A DNA stretch of 64,000 nucleotides from positions 91,264,250-91,328,249 of the forward strand of contig CM042015.1 in the NCBI GenBank assembly GCA_023525715.1, given 5' to 3'. Positions 11,090 through 24,404 of this stretch are shown one piece after another. The translations under genes and the position numbers were made by a program. The notes beneath the pieces are model-generated. The model searched no databases. It was not told where the DNA came from and saw only the letters and a list, made by a program, of their open reading frames with translations. Source of the stretch: Cichorium intybus (taxonomy: Eukaryota > Streptophyta > Magnoliopsida > Asterales > Asteraceae). Every line of letters begins with the position of its first letter. Position 1 is the first letter of the stretch.

Positions 11090-13566
11090 CCTGGAAGGTG
11101 TCATAAACCGATGCGTAAGACCAAAAATTTATAAAATGATCTTATCAAACTAAGGATTGTCACACACTAGGCAATGTACCTAATCGTGTAACACTATAAA
11201 ATTGGAAGAAAAAAGGTGTCGAACTCTTAGGGAATAAGTATGAATCAGATTAGGGTATTTGATTACTAGTTAATATTTTAAACATAAAATAAAAAGCGGA
11301 TTTAATAAAATGAAAAAGGAAAAGTGGGATGAAAAACTGATTGGAAACTGTTTTGAAGGTGTTTTTATTTAGACTTGATTTCATCATTCAATTATGATTG
11401 ATTTCTATTATGTGCAATGCTTGTTAAACTGATGTTTAGTGATTCCTAAGCTGATTAGTTTCCTTGGATCATTCACTAATCCTAATGATTCTAAATATCC
11501 CTAAGCACAATGGTCATGCTAATTAGTTATCTATATGACCAATCATTAAGTTCATATTATGTAGATTTAATCGGACAATTAATTCCAATGGTCACGGTGA
11601 CTAATTATTATACAGAATGGTCATCTAATGTATCTTACACATTAAAGTTCATTACTTTACTGTCGTAAACCTAGGATTTAGTCCATATATAGTCATACTT
11701 ACACAGTGGTCATAGTTAATCATGGTTCAAGCTATACAATCAGATTGGTCCTCTAGATTGCATAAATTCAACAATAGAACGATAAAGACTCAAATTTTAG
11801 CATATAAGGATCCTTGATTAACTAGCAAGAAAAAATAAACAACTTTTAATAACCGAATATCAATCAAATCACAAAATCAAGGTTTCATTAAAACAAAGTA
11901 AAAACATATGGGTTTAGCCCTAAATCCTGAACAAGAATAGAAAGAAACCATAGAGTTCATTAATTATAGACAGAAAAAGTGAACGTATAAGATAACCTAA
12001 TGATTCTTATTCCTGGTCCTTCATAATTTCTATTTCGTGTCAGCCTAGGGTTCTTTCCCAACCGCCCTGAGGACTCTCAAAACATCGATCTAGGGTTTTC
12101 TCCTCGTCAAGGTATATGTGTTAACTTCTAGAATGTCTAAACATCGAGATTGAGGCCATTTAAATAGTTGTTTTGCCAACGCAAGATCATGTCGCAATGG
12201 TCCGGACATGCGCATTTCATCCTCTTCTCCTTCGTGTCATCATTATTATTTGTAGCGTCTCATTGCACTCTTGGACGCGGCACAATTTTCTTGCAGAAAA
12301 TTCATTTTTAGCTTCTTTTGCTCCAGAATGTCATCAATCTTGAAATAAACAAATTCAAGCCTTTAAGTAACATTTATATCATATTTTAACCAAAATTACA
12401 GTTTTAGTACCCTGATATCGGGTATAAAATATGTATAAATAACGCACTATCAAAACACCTCACACATAGATTTTGTTTGTCCTCAAGCAAACTAGAATTT
12501 ACCCAGACCAGTAAAATATTTACTTCAACATATTTCATCTTGCATGTGAGTCTATGCAATAGTTACCGATACAAAAAAACAAATACATAAACTATAATTA
12601 GAATCATATACATAACTATTTACATGTCCATTTTAACTGTTGATGTTCCAAATAAACTTCCTTCTAATAAACAACAAATCATTAATGTGTAAACCACTCA
12701 TTTTTATATGCTCTATAAATATACCTTTAAAAAATTCCCTAATCTTAAGATTTATTGTCAAATTTATAGGATTACCCTTGTATCACACCATTGGTGGTGC
12801 ATATGAAACATAAGTTTGATATGGATTGGAATTTATGGCTCCAAAATCTAATTTTACGTAACCAAAATGTGATTGTTTCTTCTTTTTTCTAGATTCTTTC
12901 TAATGTTTTTTAATAATCGGCCGTTCAAAATAAAATGCAATTTTTAAAAAAATTAAATGTGTATAATTTATTTTTTTGTAAGACGTCACATCGCAATTTA
13001 AGATAGATAAATTAAAATTTTATAATTTTTGAAAAACAGTCTAATAGCTAAATAAATTTTTTTGCTCAATCGTGCAACGACAAAAGTAATATGTTTTTGG
13101 AAAAGATAAAATAAAATGTGTCAAACTATAATATCTTTTTAAACATAAAGTAGTAACAAATCATGATTAATTTTGTTTTACACGGGAGTTTTCCACTAAT
13201 ATCATCATCAACCCCCCAATATCCACCATCAAGGCAAAAAGGCCTATCACTTTTTATCTTGGTTTTAAACTATTATAACTAATGTAATCTTTAATTATTG
13301 TACAAATCAGTGTCATTCGACCATCTAATATTTTCAGAAGTATGTCGTTACGAGTATTTTTCTCCTACAACTTATGTTGTTTACTCGGTTTAATTATAAC
13401 ACATAAAATATTTTGTATGGAGTTCACATTTTTGGGGTAATTTAAATAAATAAACCAATATTGTTTGACGAAAAACGGTAACAGGTTTGATTAAGTTTTT
13501 TTGTCAAAGACAATAAAATCAACATGAAGTATATACCATCATCTCCTAGGTTCGCATTAACAAAGC
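11090..13566. other. No recognisable gene; possible old retroelement debris
   Basis: There are no open frames with recognisable motifs. The text around 11160-11260 ('...gtgtcgaactcttagggaata') and around 12460-12500 resembles non-coding parts of plant LTR retroelements, but I could not define ends, a primer-binding site or LTRs. The 12500-13566 part is AT-rich and featureless. Confidence 0.4.
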
Positions 13567-13849
13567 TAAGACCACACGGAGTGGTGACCAATGGTCAACG
13601 AATGGCCAACAAGTTTTTATGGGTTGGCAGCCGTTGGCCATTTTGTAGGCAGTGGTGGCCAATGGCCAACGAGTGGGTTTTTTTTGCCATTTCCTAGCCG
13701 TTGAGGGGGGTTTTTGCCATTTCCTGAAACTTATACACCCGTTGGCATCTCGCCAACAGGCTGGCGAAGGGAGGATGGCGACCGGTTGGCGATTGGTTCG
13801 GTTGTGGCGTTGGTGACCCTCTTGGCGAGTGTTACTCCGTATAGCCTAA
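13567..13849. mobile_element. PIF/Harbinger-type MITE, copy 1 (TAA TSD)
   Basis: The element runs 13570-13846 between TAA duplications at 13567-13569 and 13847-13849. The left end reads GACCACACGGAGTGGT and the right end ACTCCGTATAGCC, which are imperfect inverted repeats. Inside are runs of 'ggccaatggccaacg' and, towards the right, 'tggcga' motifs. A 3-bp TAA/TTA target duplication is the hallmark of the PIF/Harbinger superfamily. It carries no transposase. The sister copy is at 24405-24707. Confidence 0.75.
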
Positions 13850-13929
13850 AGTCAAATAGCTTTTATCGGCAGTGTATATATAAAATTAGCAAAAACGTTT
13901 GACAAAAATTAGAAATTAGCTTATTGGGA

Positions 13930-16600
13930 CTACATAACCAACCATCCAACGCATTTTACACTTTTTTCGCCTATTAGAAATACAAAAATAAGAAAGAGAA
14001 ACTATATCATAAAAAATCAAGTTTATCCTTCGCTTCTCATTTCCAAACTCATTTATTGCGAAAATTCCAAATGGACCAAAATGTGACCATAACCACCGCA
14101 TCAAACATCTTGTTACATGCAATCGGAACATTGGCCGGCTCGGCCCATATAATGTAGTCATTAATCGTGGCGTTCACAAGCAACGACACCCTCACCACAC
14201 AACAAGCCGATTTTACAGAGGGTTAAGAACTGGACATGATATGAATAACTGCCTTATCGACTCTCCTATGTTCATATACATTGGGCTTAAAATAGAGTCT
14301 AAATTAACACATTTATATTTCAAATTTGCTTGCTTCGGGATTTTATCACTTTGAACCCGCCATAAAAGAATGATTAACTTCAACGAGACTAGAGTATTCC
14401 ATCTCGTGGGAGAACCCGAACAACTCAGAAAAATCGACTCCAATAATTGTAGGGTAGAAGCAACTAAGAAATCTCTCGAAGACTTCAACTCCCACTGAAA
14501 CTGATCCTTAGCAATAGAAAAAGGATAAGCTTGAATGCTAGTCAGCAAACTTTCTCATTGGCTATCTTCTACCCCACCCCTCTGCACCCTCCGCAAAGCC
14601 GATCAAAGCTTATACTCGGTATTTGATTAATCACCAAAGGATTAGGAAACTTGTCAAGAGCAAAAACCCGAGGAAACTGGTCCTCAAGGGACAGTCACCA
14701 AGGCACAGGTCAAACCAAAATATGGAATTATCTCCAATTCCTACTTTTATCTTACATAAATATTTTAAGTCATCTCCCTTTGCCTCCAAATGATCAATAA
14801 CACGTTGATTGCTTAACCAAATACTATATCCCCTAACCGAGAATTAGATCTACTCTCTCCACCATGCACAACTTTGATCACACAAACCCACAAAGCATTC
14901 CATATAAACACCATTACTCTATTTAAAGAGAATAAACTACCAACACCAAGATCTCCATTTTATCCACTATCCATAATTTGCTTTTAAGCCACCTAATGAA
15001 GTTTATACTCTCCAACCTCAGCACCCCAAAATAAATCGGGCTCTGATAGACTCCATAATCTTAAAAACTGCATCTGGAGCTTCAAACACACATTTGTAAT
15101 AAATACCTAGACTACCTAATATGGCATTTATAAGCATCATACCACATCCCACAGACAACATCTTCCATTTCCAAGTTGACAGTCTTAACACAAACTTGTC
15201 CACCACCGGCTTCCAAGACTCTACACGATTCATATTATTTCTAAACAGGACCCCATGTACATAAAGGTAACTGGATGGCATTACACCCAACAAAATCTGC
15301 CACCTGTTGGAGTACCGAGCACCAACACCGACCCACTCAATTTACTATCAAGTAAATTGATCTTCAACCCCACTCAATTTACCTTAAGAATTCTAAAAAA
15401 TCCTCCTAGCATTCTCTCCTGATCCTACTTACATAGAATAATAACATCATTAGTATAAAGAAAATAAGATACTTCTAACTTTATCGCCATAGAAATATCT
15501 CAAAAAACCCTGCTCTACTAGTCTCCGTGAGGCCAACATGAAAACCTTCCATAATAATAAGAACAAACAGGAAAGGTGATAATGGATCACCTTGTCGAAG
15601 ATCGCGTTCGACAGAGAACTCTTTAGTCAGGGTCGCAATAAGACTAATAGAAGCTCTAGACGAAGAAAGAGTTTCCATTATCCACTCACACCACCTCGAG
15701 GAGAATCCCATTTTCTTCATAACTTCAACCAAATACCCCTACTTCAAGGAATCATAAAAGTTTTCAAAATCTACCTAAAAATCATTAATTTATGTTTCAA
15801 TGCCTTACAATGACCAATAACTTTATTAACATAAGGCCATCTCTAGCGATGTTTTATAAACGTCAACTGCTCCATACTAACCGCCGATTCAATAACCATG
15901 GAAATACGATTCGCCAAGAATTTACCAATTATCTTATATCGACTCCCAATTAAGCTAACGTGACGAAAATCGAAAGTGAACTTTGGATTTTCCCTTGGGA
16001 ATAAAAGCAATAAAAGAAGTATTACATCCCTTAGGGATGTCTCGAGCTTCTTGAAAATACCACACCAACTAAAAAAAAAACATCATCTTTAACTACCTCT
16101 CAATATCTTTTAAAGAAACCAAAGGTGAAACCATCTGGACCTAGATCCTTATCACTCCCATAGTCCCATACCACATGCTTGATTTCATCACACGTATATG
16201 GAGCATCTAAGCTTGATGCCAGCTCTACGGATATATTCTTGAACAACTCAGAGGTAAGGGTTGGTCAAATCCCCCTCCCCTTAACAAATTTATCCGCGAA
16301 ATGTGAAAAGAAAGCAAATTTAACCAGATTAGGTTCCACAACCCATTCCCTGTCTATAATGATGCCACAAACCGCAGTCTGTATTCTCTTACGGTTAACT
16401 AAGGCATGAAAATCTTTAGAATTTTCATCCCCCTCAATACCCGCTACACCTTGGCTTTCTAAGCTAGATCAAGGTTTTCAATATGTTCAATATCCTCCGG
16501 CTCTTTGATCAGATGCAGATGAGTCTGTATGTTCACCTCAGAAGCTGAGACCAACCTTTCTAATAAATACTTCAACACTGATGTAAGAGTTTATTATAGC
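13930..16600 (-). pseudogene. Decayed L1-type LINE remnant, minus strand (RT to zinc finger)
   Basis: Read on the minus strand, the ORF2 order is kept. A 'GPDGF' motif lies near 16125. RLRQGDP-type text (as DLRQGDPLSPFLFVLI) lies within 15481-15732. The RT tail (SWKPVVDKFVLRLSTWKWKML) is in 15018-15293. The zf-RVT region (TRWNTLVSLKLIILLWRVQ) is in 14213-14548, with its Cys/His ligands degraded. Frameshifts separate these blocks. No intact ORF, target duplication or poly(A) is visible. The plus-strand ORFs over it are shadows. Confidence 0.75.
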
Positions 16601-17299
16601 CATTCATAAAGTTTTGTAAAACGTATTTGGTTTTGCAAAATACTATTTCTTGTGAATTTACTAGTTTGAAACATAAAGGACAACAAAAAAGAATAATCGT
16701 GAGGCATCATAACAAGATTACAGGGTGTGATAGCTCACTCTCTCTTAGATTTTCTCTAGCACCTCAACATCATGTTCTTCTCCCTCAACCTCTCATTATT
16801 TCTTCTTTCACCTAAAAAAATTTCTGATCGCCTTTCACTTTCTATGCTAAAAGAACTTGTATTGTGCAAGTGAGGAAGCAAAAGAAAAAAGAAAGAAGAG
16901 ATGATGAATGTAGTGATATTCCATTATAGATGGCTCCAAATGCGGTGAAATGGATTTGGGTGTTAGGAGGAGGGCACGATATCACACATCAACATATCGC
17001 AGTGCATCCCTGCTCCATACCTCATAGCCTATTTGGCATAGTTAGTAATTACTTCAAGCTCAACTGATGTGAAGACCTATTCAAGACAACCTTGAATAAA
17101 GCCATAAAAAGCATATGTTCACATTTTCATCTAAAACTAAATATAAATGCGGATATTTAAACATATTTTTTCACATATACTAAATATTTTGAATAAAGTA
17201 AAACTGCAACTAGTCATTATAACACGCTCGTACTAAACTAAAAGAATTCAATATCCTAGCACAGTCGTTGGTGGCTTTTCCTTTGTCGTTATTTGGATT

Positions 17300-18520
17300 T
17301 CATCCTCATGAAAAATAACCATCATCATTCTTGTGTGATACAGTAGTGGGACAAAAATTTCTTTCACTAAAATACTCAGGCATGAAAACCATTAAACAAA
17401 TAAAATGGGATTTAGTTCTTGCTTTGAGGGATAAAGGTGGCATTGGTATAGTAATTTGGAAGGTTATACTCACGCTACTCTTAAAAAATGGAGATGAATA
17501 CTGGTTAAAAGAAGAATGCTCATTCGACGAAAATGATAAAAGCCTTGCACGGAAAACATACATGTTTATGTGAATGAGAAGGGATGGTTCTCGAGGACAA
17601 GGTGTTTGACTGAGAATCCTCGTGAAGTTGAAAAAGATTCATGATAAGGGTATTATATATAGATCATTCGAATCTGAAAAAACATATTGAAGATTGTCAA
17701 TCCGCAATATTCTAGAAAGAGATGTGGTGTGGAAATGTTTCTTTTCATAATAGGTTTCCTCGATTCTCTTGGGCTAGACACTAATAATGATCGTCGTTAG
17801 TGATCGTTAGGTGAACAATGAAAGGGTCTGGAGTTGTGAGCGACAAGTTGGTTGGGGGGGGGGGGGGGGGGGGGGGGGATTGTTGGAAAAACTTTTGATC
17901 AAGTCGTTTGTAATGGAGGTTCGACCAAGAGAGTTACGTTTGAGGATAAATACAGGTGAGATTTGGGTAACTCTGATATTTTTTACCAAATGGTTCAAAA
18001 AAAAATATAGAATTCATTTCCTCGGAAAGTGAACATCTTTGTTTGGCGTCTTTTGATGAACCGAATCCCAACTAGGATGAATTTGGAGTTGAAGGGGATG
18101 ATGTCCCTGCTGATTTATGTCCACCTTGAGAGATAAGGAGCTTGAAGATTAGAGCACTTGTTTCTAAGGTACGAGGTAGTGGCTAGTGTATAGCTTGTGA
18201 TTGGGCATTAGATGGAAGTCTCAATCTACAACATGTTTTATCGTTGGTGGATGGGCAAAGTCTCTTAAGGACTAAGAAGTCCATTATAGAGGCTATCATA
18301 TTCTGTTTGTTGTGGATGATTTGGAGTTACCGAAACTCAGTGGTGTTTGGAGACAAAACGGTTAAAAAAAACTAGTTGCTGGAGTTCATAATAGATAATT
18401 ATTTTTCCTCATTTATTAATAAGAATCGGAAGATCAGAATTACATGAAGTCATTGGCTTCAAAATATTGTGAACGTTTTTCTTTGTAAGTTTCATTTATG
18501 CTAGCTTCTTACAAAGGTGT
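17300..18520 (+). pseudogene. 3' fragment of another L1-type LINE, plus strand
   Basis: Blocks in order: 'RDKGGIGI' near 17425 (equivalent to the conserved W..W..LL.SK.KGGLGI region), then sequence downstream of RT. A zf-RVT-like block at 18015-18130 reads FPRKVNIFVWRLLMNRIPT across frames. The 18290-18360 block reads 'FCLLWMIWSYRNSVVFGD', the usual ORF2 C-terminal segment. Frames are broken. A 25-nt run of G lies within it at 17854-17878. Confidence 0.7.
17854..17878 (+). repeat. Homopolymer (25 G)
   Basis: Twenty-five consecutive G residues inside the LINE remnant. Such a run is prone to slippage and to sequencing error, so its length should not be trusted. It creates the poly-Gly and poly-Pro frames seen on either strand. 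Confidence 0.9.
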
Positions 18521-18974
18521 TTAGTAAAAATTCGGCCGTTAAAACAATCCAAATTAAAAGAAAATTTATTAGCCCTACACTAAAATCACATTAGATACAA
18601 AGAAAAAGTAACATGATGTATTTCTCAATGTTCTTTCTAAAAACGATCATAATGCAAAAATTATCATTGTTTATTATTATTATTTTTTTTTGTCCGTATG
18701 AATATATTTATAGGAAAGGTATAAAATGACTTAACATTATTGACCAATATTCATCCTTCCTTCCTTCCAACTTGTAGAGAAATGCTAAACAAGAGAACAT
18801 GTGCGTAGTCCAGAAAGAGAAAGAGGCATGCTCATTTTCCCAATAGCTATTGGATCAAACACTGCATGATTATATAATTACCAAGAGGGGTAAAACAGCG
18901 AAGAGAAAGAAAAAGTCAAAGGACAATAAGGGGATGAATTCTAATGTTTGTAATTGTATGTCGCCCTTTTGGGG

Positions 18975-19046
18975 AAATTTGTCAAAAATAGCACATTATA
19001 CAAAAATAGCACATTATACAAATTTGTCAAAAATAGCACATTATAC
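18975..19046. repeat. Short tandem repeat (aaaaatagcacattatac)
   Basis: The phrase AAAAATAGCACATTATAC occurs three times in about 70 bp, twice preceded by ATTTGTC. It abuts the target duplication of the Pack-MULE that starts at 19059. Confidence 0.8.
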
Positions 19047-19049
19047 TTA

Positions 19050-20379
19050 TTAAATCTAGACAAAATTACAGTTTTGGTCCCTGATGTTTCCTCGATATTA
19101 CAAGTGGGGACAAACTATTGGAAATTCACGGTTTGGGTCACCAATGTTTGTAAAAAGCTACAAATGGGTCCCTGGGTCAGTTGAAAAGACTAAAATGCCC
19201 TTTTTAATTTATTTTTCTTTTTTCTTTGAATTTATTATTTATTTTATTTAATAAAAAAAAGAAAATATACCCCACCCCACCCCACCCCCACCCCCTCCCT
19301 CTCTCTCTCTCTCCGATCATGCTGGACTCCCTTGAGCACTCTGCCTTCTCTTCTCTCTCCCATCGACTACGCCCTGACCCTCCACCCTCTTCATTCTTTG
19401 ATAAAGCCATGAACCTCTAAGAATTTCTGCTGTAAGCTAAAGCCTGGCTTTCCTAAACTACAATTCAATCTATAATATCACAGATCTTTTGTCCTTTCTC
19501 CGCTCAATTTCTTTTATTTCACGCCTAGGAATTCGTGATTTTGTGGCGTAAACCCTCATTTATCCTCCATAGCAACCAAGTTTTTAAGTTGTCAATGATG
19601 GGGTTGTTGCTCTTGCTGCTCAAGAACTTGTAAGTTGTGCTTCGATTGTATTAACAACAACTTGAATGTTTTTGGTTGTGTAATTAGGAATTACAGAGGA
19701 AATCTAGGTTATCGCCAAAAGCACCAATTGCAATTGCATCGAGGTAGTAGGGCACAACAACGCCGCCAACACTTAGCGATATAACGTCTACGCCGTCGGC
19801 AACTGCAGAATCGAACGCAGCGAGGATGTCGGAGTAGAAACAACCCACGTTCCAGCGGACCTTGTAAGTGGCAAGACGAGAGTTGACGCTGGAAAAACGT
19901 ACCTACCAGCAGCGATCAAAGTTGTGTGAGTTGCATGATCATCCGAATATTGCGGCGACCAATACTCTACCGTTTCGTTCATCTTACCATTTGTCGATTT
20001 GATTGCCACACAAAAGTACTTCGCTCTGATCAACTTGCAGTTACAGGAGAAACCTCCGGAGGTAACCCAACTTGCGACCGATGCTCCACCGTTTCAATTT
20101 GACCTCTGTTAAGAGAGAGAGAGAGAGAGAGAGAGAGGGTGGAGGTGGGGTGGGGTGGGGGTATATTTTCTTTTTTTATTAAATAAAATAAATAATAAAT
20201 TCAAAGAAAAAAGAAAAATAAATTAAAAAGGGCATTTTAGTCTTTTTAACTGATCCAGGGACCCATTTGTAGCTTTTTGCAAACATTGGTGACCCAAACC
20301 GTGAATTTCCAATAGTTTGTCCCACTTGCAATATCTAGCAAACATCAGGGACCAAAACTGTAATTTTGTCTTAAATCTA
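19050..20379. mobile_element. Pack-MULE-like element with 9-bp TSD, carrying a subtilase fragment
   Basis: The element runs 19059-20370 between identical TTAAATCTA at 19050-19058 and 20371-20379. The termini are GACAAAATTACAGTTTTGG and its complement, and the inverted arms extend about 260 bp each (19059 to about 19310, about 20110 to 20370), ending inwards in CT/GA microsatellites. A 9-bp duplication plus long TIRs is the Mutator-like signature. No transposase is present. The interior holds a protease gene fragment in antisense and unrecognised sequence (19322-19700), which is the definition of a Pack-MULE. Confidence 0.8.
19706..20080 (-). pseudogene. Captured fragment of a subtilisin-like serine protease (SBT1-like)
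   Basis: On the minus strand the frame at 20033-19788 reads STNGKMNETVEYWSPQ and then 'DDHATHT', matching the plant subtilase block around the catalytic His (normally DGHGTHT), followed by AAGRYVFPASTL. After a deletion and frame change it continues RLATYKVRWNVGCFYSDIL, AAFDSAVADGVDVISLSVGG and VVVPYYLDAIAIGAFG, the typical subtilase text before the PA insert. The N-terminal catalytic Asp, the PA domain and the catalytic Ser part are absent, so it cannot be active. It lies between the arms of the Pack-MULE and was probably captured from a host gene. Confidence 0.8.
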
Positions 20380-22780
20380 TTTCTATTTATATTTTATTAT
20401 TATCTTATAAAGGAAGTCATTCAAATCAACATGGTTCAAGATAAATGATTTATCTTTTATCATATCAATTTGAGTTTTTTTATCGCACATTGCTTCATAT
20501 ACATATATGACATTGTCTCTTTCTCTTATATAATACAATTCATATGATTCCCTTATCCATCAAACTTGAACTTGATCTTTCAAGTGTATTATTAATTAGT
20601 GATTATTGATTATTTTATCATAAAAACATGCTATTATCGCAAGTTTTAAAAGATTTCTACTATTTAGTTTCATCTCTCGGAATTATTGAAACTCAAAAGT
20701 AAAAATAAAAATTACTTAAAACTTTTAAAAACTTGACTATGTTGGAAGCTTATAGTATGTTGTTTGTAAAAATTGACACCGACGTAAACATATATCGAAT
20801 CACCAATATGTATATACATAGAAATTTTCGATTATAAATGTTTTAAATATCTCTTATAAATGAGATTATTCTATACAATATGGTTCAACATTATATTTTT
20901 ATATTTACTATATTATTTTGATATTTTTCTTTGTCTCACATTGTTTCACACATCTAACCAACATTTCATTTTTCAATTATATATACCACTCATTTGATTA
21001 CATTATCCATCAAATTTGATCATAATATATATTTCAAACTTTATTATTAATTAACTCCCATTTTATTGTCGGAACATGTTTCCTCAAAGCGATAAAGGAT
21101 TCTACTATTATGTTCAACCATTAACAGGGTTCAGTTCATCAAGTTATGGTTCGGCCTAAAAAACCATATGAATCATTAAGAGGCTAGGCAATTACAAGCA
21201 CTACCGTTTCTCTTTAAACAACACTCTTCATCAACCTCCCTCTACAAAACCTAGAAACACTTGTTCCATCATCAGTCGCCTCCCTCACCACCGCCACCAT
21301 CAGTTATCGTCGTCGACATCGCTGTCTGTAGGGTTCCAAATCATCGTCATCATGGTTGTGTACAGGGTTTCAAATCACCACCATCGTTTATGAGGTTTTG
21401 AGTACACTCGACAATTTGGTACACGACACGACATACTTTTTGTGTATAGGCTTTTCAAATTTGTGTCTTGTGTGTATTCATGTCGACACAAATTTCAAAT
21501 TTGTGTTTCCTATCTTACACGATTTAGACACAAATTTACCCATTCAAACACGTATAAGACATGAATAAGTTTTGTATGCCAAACGACATGTATAGACACA
21601 CATAAGACACAAATAATTTAGTGAAATATAGCATGCTACTGTTTTAGCTTGTTTTAGCAATGTACTTTTATTTTGTAAATATATATTTGAAATATAGCAT
21701 GCTATGTTCTGAAATATAGCATTCGTATTTTCATGTATAAATTTGTGCTCGTGTAAATCCGTGTTTTCGTGTAACATTGTTAAAACGTGTTCTGTTCATG
21801 TCATGTCATGTATCACAATGATTATTTGTGTGTCATGTTTCTGTTTCATATCTAGACACATTTTACCACAATGTCATGTAAATTTGCGTCTGACATGAAT
21901 ATACGATACGTATACATGAATTGTGAGGTCTAGTTTCAAGCCACCACCACCACAGCTTGTAAGGTTTTGTACTGTCACCTCGGTTTAAATGGTCTCGAAC
22001 CACCAACGCCATCTGTATGGTTTATGAGCCACCGTCGTCTATAAAGTTTCAAGCCACTACCGCTATCTGTAGGATTTCTAGCCATCGTTAGTGCTAGGGT
22101 TTCAGACAGTCGTCGCCACCATGGTTTCTAAAATCCATTGGTTTCCATTTTGTTGTCATGTGAAACCTGCTTTTTTTCTTGTTTTTTATGAAATGGTATC
22201 TGAAATATGAAATGTTCACTTGTTTTGAAATGTCATATGAAATATGATTTTGTACTTTTTTTATTATGAAATGTCATATGAAAACTGAAATTTATTCATG
22301 TTTATGAAATGTCATCTAAAATGTCTTTCATAAGTGTTCATTTGAAATCTAATAAATGTTCTTGTTTTTGTTATAAGGTTAATACAACAATTTTATCGTT
22401 TATAGGTAGCCTTACCAAAGAGCACCGAGTCATTTAGACATCTTCATGGTTTAGCACGGAATGGTTTAGTTTCTACTAAACAAACCCCTAAAATAAAATG
22501 TTATATCTTTTGAATAAACATTCTCAATTTTAGTATGACATTCCACATAACTACGTAAGTATCCAAATCGTAGTGAATGACTACATGATAACGAACGGAA
22601 ACAAACTAAAAGAGAAAAAAAATGAAAATTAATGTCAACCTTTTGGTTTAGATTGTAATTTTTTTTTTACTTTATTGAAAAATAGACTAAATTTTAATTG
22701 TAAGACAAAACTTCAAAATTTGGTTTGTGTGTTTGTCAAAATTTTAAGGCATAAGTCCCTAAACTTCAAAATTTTCACAT
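20380..22780. other. No recognisable gene; low-grade repeats
   Basis: AT-rich. Between 21300 and 22110 there are loose repeats of a 'gggtttcaaaccaccaccatcg' type and many 'acacaaatt' and 'gacacaaat' phrases (21470-21600). Between 22190 and 22350 'gaaatgtcatatgaaa' recurs. None gives a coding frame or clear transposon ends. Confidence 0.5.
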
Positions 22781-23207
22781 AATACCTTATGACCATGTTT
22801 CGTTGTTGGTTCGGTCCCTGAATTTAATTCCCATTTAAACTTGTTCATTAGGTGTAACATGTTCCCCTTAGGTTGGGGGGAGTAGAACTCACTGAACCCA
22901 CGTGCCACGTCAGCTTTTCTTTCTCCTCTCACTTTCATCTTTCTCTATCTTTCACCAATCTTTCACACATGGAACTAGTACCTACTGAACCCACAATGCC
23001 ACATCAGATATTTGATCATTAAATTATTTAATTAAATGAATAAATTAATTTTAACACTTAATTTAATATTATAAATAATAATAAAATGCATAAAAATTTA
23101 AGAAGTTCAAATAACATTTAATTAAAAAACACACCGGTACAAGATAAAAAAAATTCCTAAATACGAAAATAAAAATCCTAAATACAGAAATAAAAATCCT
23201 AAAGATC

Positions 23208-23872
23208 TCACCCATACATTTTTGCAATTTCCTGTTTTTTCAAAAGGACCAATGCTAATTTTGATCCGGTCAAATGTTCATGGGGGCGAAGGAAGAATTT
23301 TAAATCTTTTTGTTCACGAGCCCTTTTAAGCGCTGCAATCTCTTGCTCAAGGAGGGTTGATTTCCTCGTCAATTCTACCTCCTTTTTCGCCAAAATAGCC
23401 ATTTTCTTTTCATGAAGGGTGTCCTTCTTCGCTTCAGCCTCATTAATATTCGCCAGTGCGAATATCTTATCGACGATGGTTTGATAACCATCAGGCATTG
23501 ATGAAGATCCCGCCACATTTTTCCGTTTTCTTTGTCGAGAATGTTATGATGGTTGTGGGGAAGCTTCGTTGCCTTCATCAAGATCGATTGGATGAGTCGA
23601 AAAGTGTGCATCAAAATGAGAGTTGGTGAATTGGTTGGAGCCGGATGTCTTACTTCGTTTGGCGGAATGATGTGTGGAATGCATCCCCATTTCTTTGACT
23701 GTTTCCCATTTGGCATGCTCTTTGAGTATTTCTCATGCCCCCGTATGTGCGAAAGTGGACCGGTACACTTTTCGGTACTCTGAATAGGTGGGGATGGGGT
23801 TGGGGGAACTTCTTGACGGTTCCTACTTTGTGAGGAATCGCGACGTTTGGATTTACCACGATTTGAATGCAT
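23208..23872 (-). pseudogene. Broken transposon-associated ORF with NAM-associated-type C-terminal coiled coil
   Basis: Two minus-strand frames form one gene-like unit. From 23872 a Lys/Arg/Ser-rich start is followed by Pro-rich text. After a frame change, 23516-23208 encodes a charged helical tail (AKKDTLHEKKMAILAKKEVE, then LRPHEHLTG, ending QEIAKMYG). This resembles the C-terminal coiled coil of the plant NAM-associated/trihelix-like proteins common in transposon-rich genomes. A TATA-like CTATAAATACC lies about 110 bp upstream on the same strand (near 23985). The reading frame needs at least one frameshift and contains a stop near 23545, so it is a pseudogene or a poor copy. Family assignment is by resemblance only. 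Confidence 0.45.
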
Positions 23873-24404
23873 TTTATAAAAAAGGAGTTTTTTTTTATAA
23901 AATAGAGGGCAAAGGGTTTTTAGAGAGAAAATGAGAGTAAGAAAGAAGGGCGAAGGTGTGATTTTTGAAAGAATGGAGAGATGGTATTTATAGGGATAAG
24001 GGGAGGGTAATTTTTGAGAGTTAAATTTTTTTTTTAATATTGGATGGGTTCACCGGGTTCACCATCATCCCACACACCCCACAATTGCCGAGCCCGATGA
24101 AACCGAAGGAGAGGGGGCAGCGGTACCAGAGATACCGGCGGTACCGCCCAACCCACACCCATCTATCGCCGAACCCGCACATTGCACCGTCTACCCTTAT
24201 ATAACGGTAAAATTGTATTTTCATCTATTATCTCTCTTATATAGCATTATGAGAGAGATGAGAGAGGAGTAAATGAAATATTAATTTTAAAGGTCTTAAT
24301 GTATACTCTAAAAAGAATGAGACGTGAAAAGACAATTTTACCATCATGTGCGAAGCACATGTTACGTCTAACAAAATTTAAACAATAATTAAGGTAACAT
24401 GACA

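Noticed and set aside
21120..22495. Possible DNA transposon ending in AAACAAACCCC|TAA
   Set aside because: The right end looks like a PIF-type terminus but no matching left end could be found, so no element is called.
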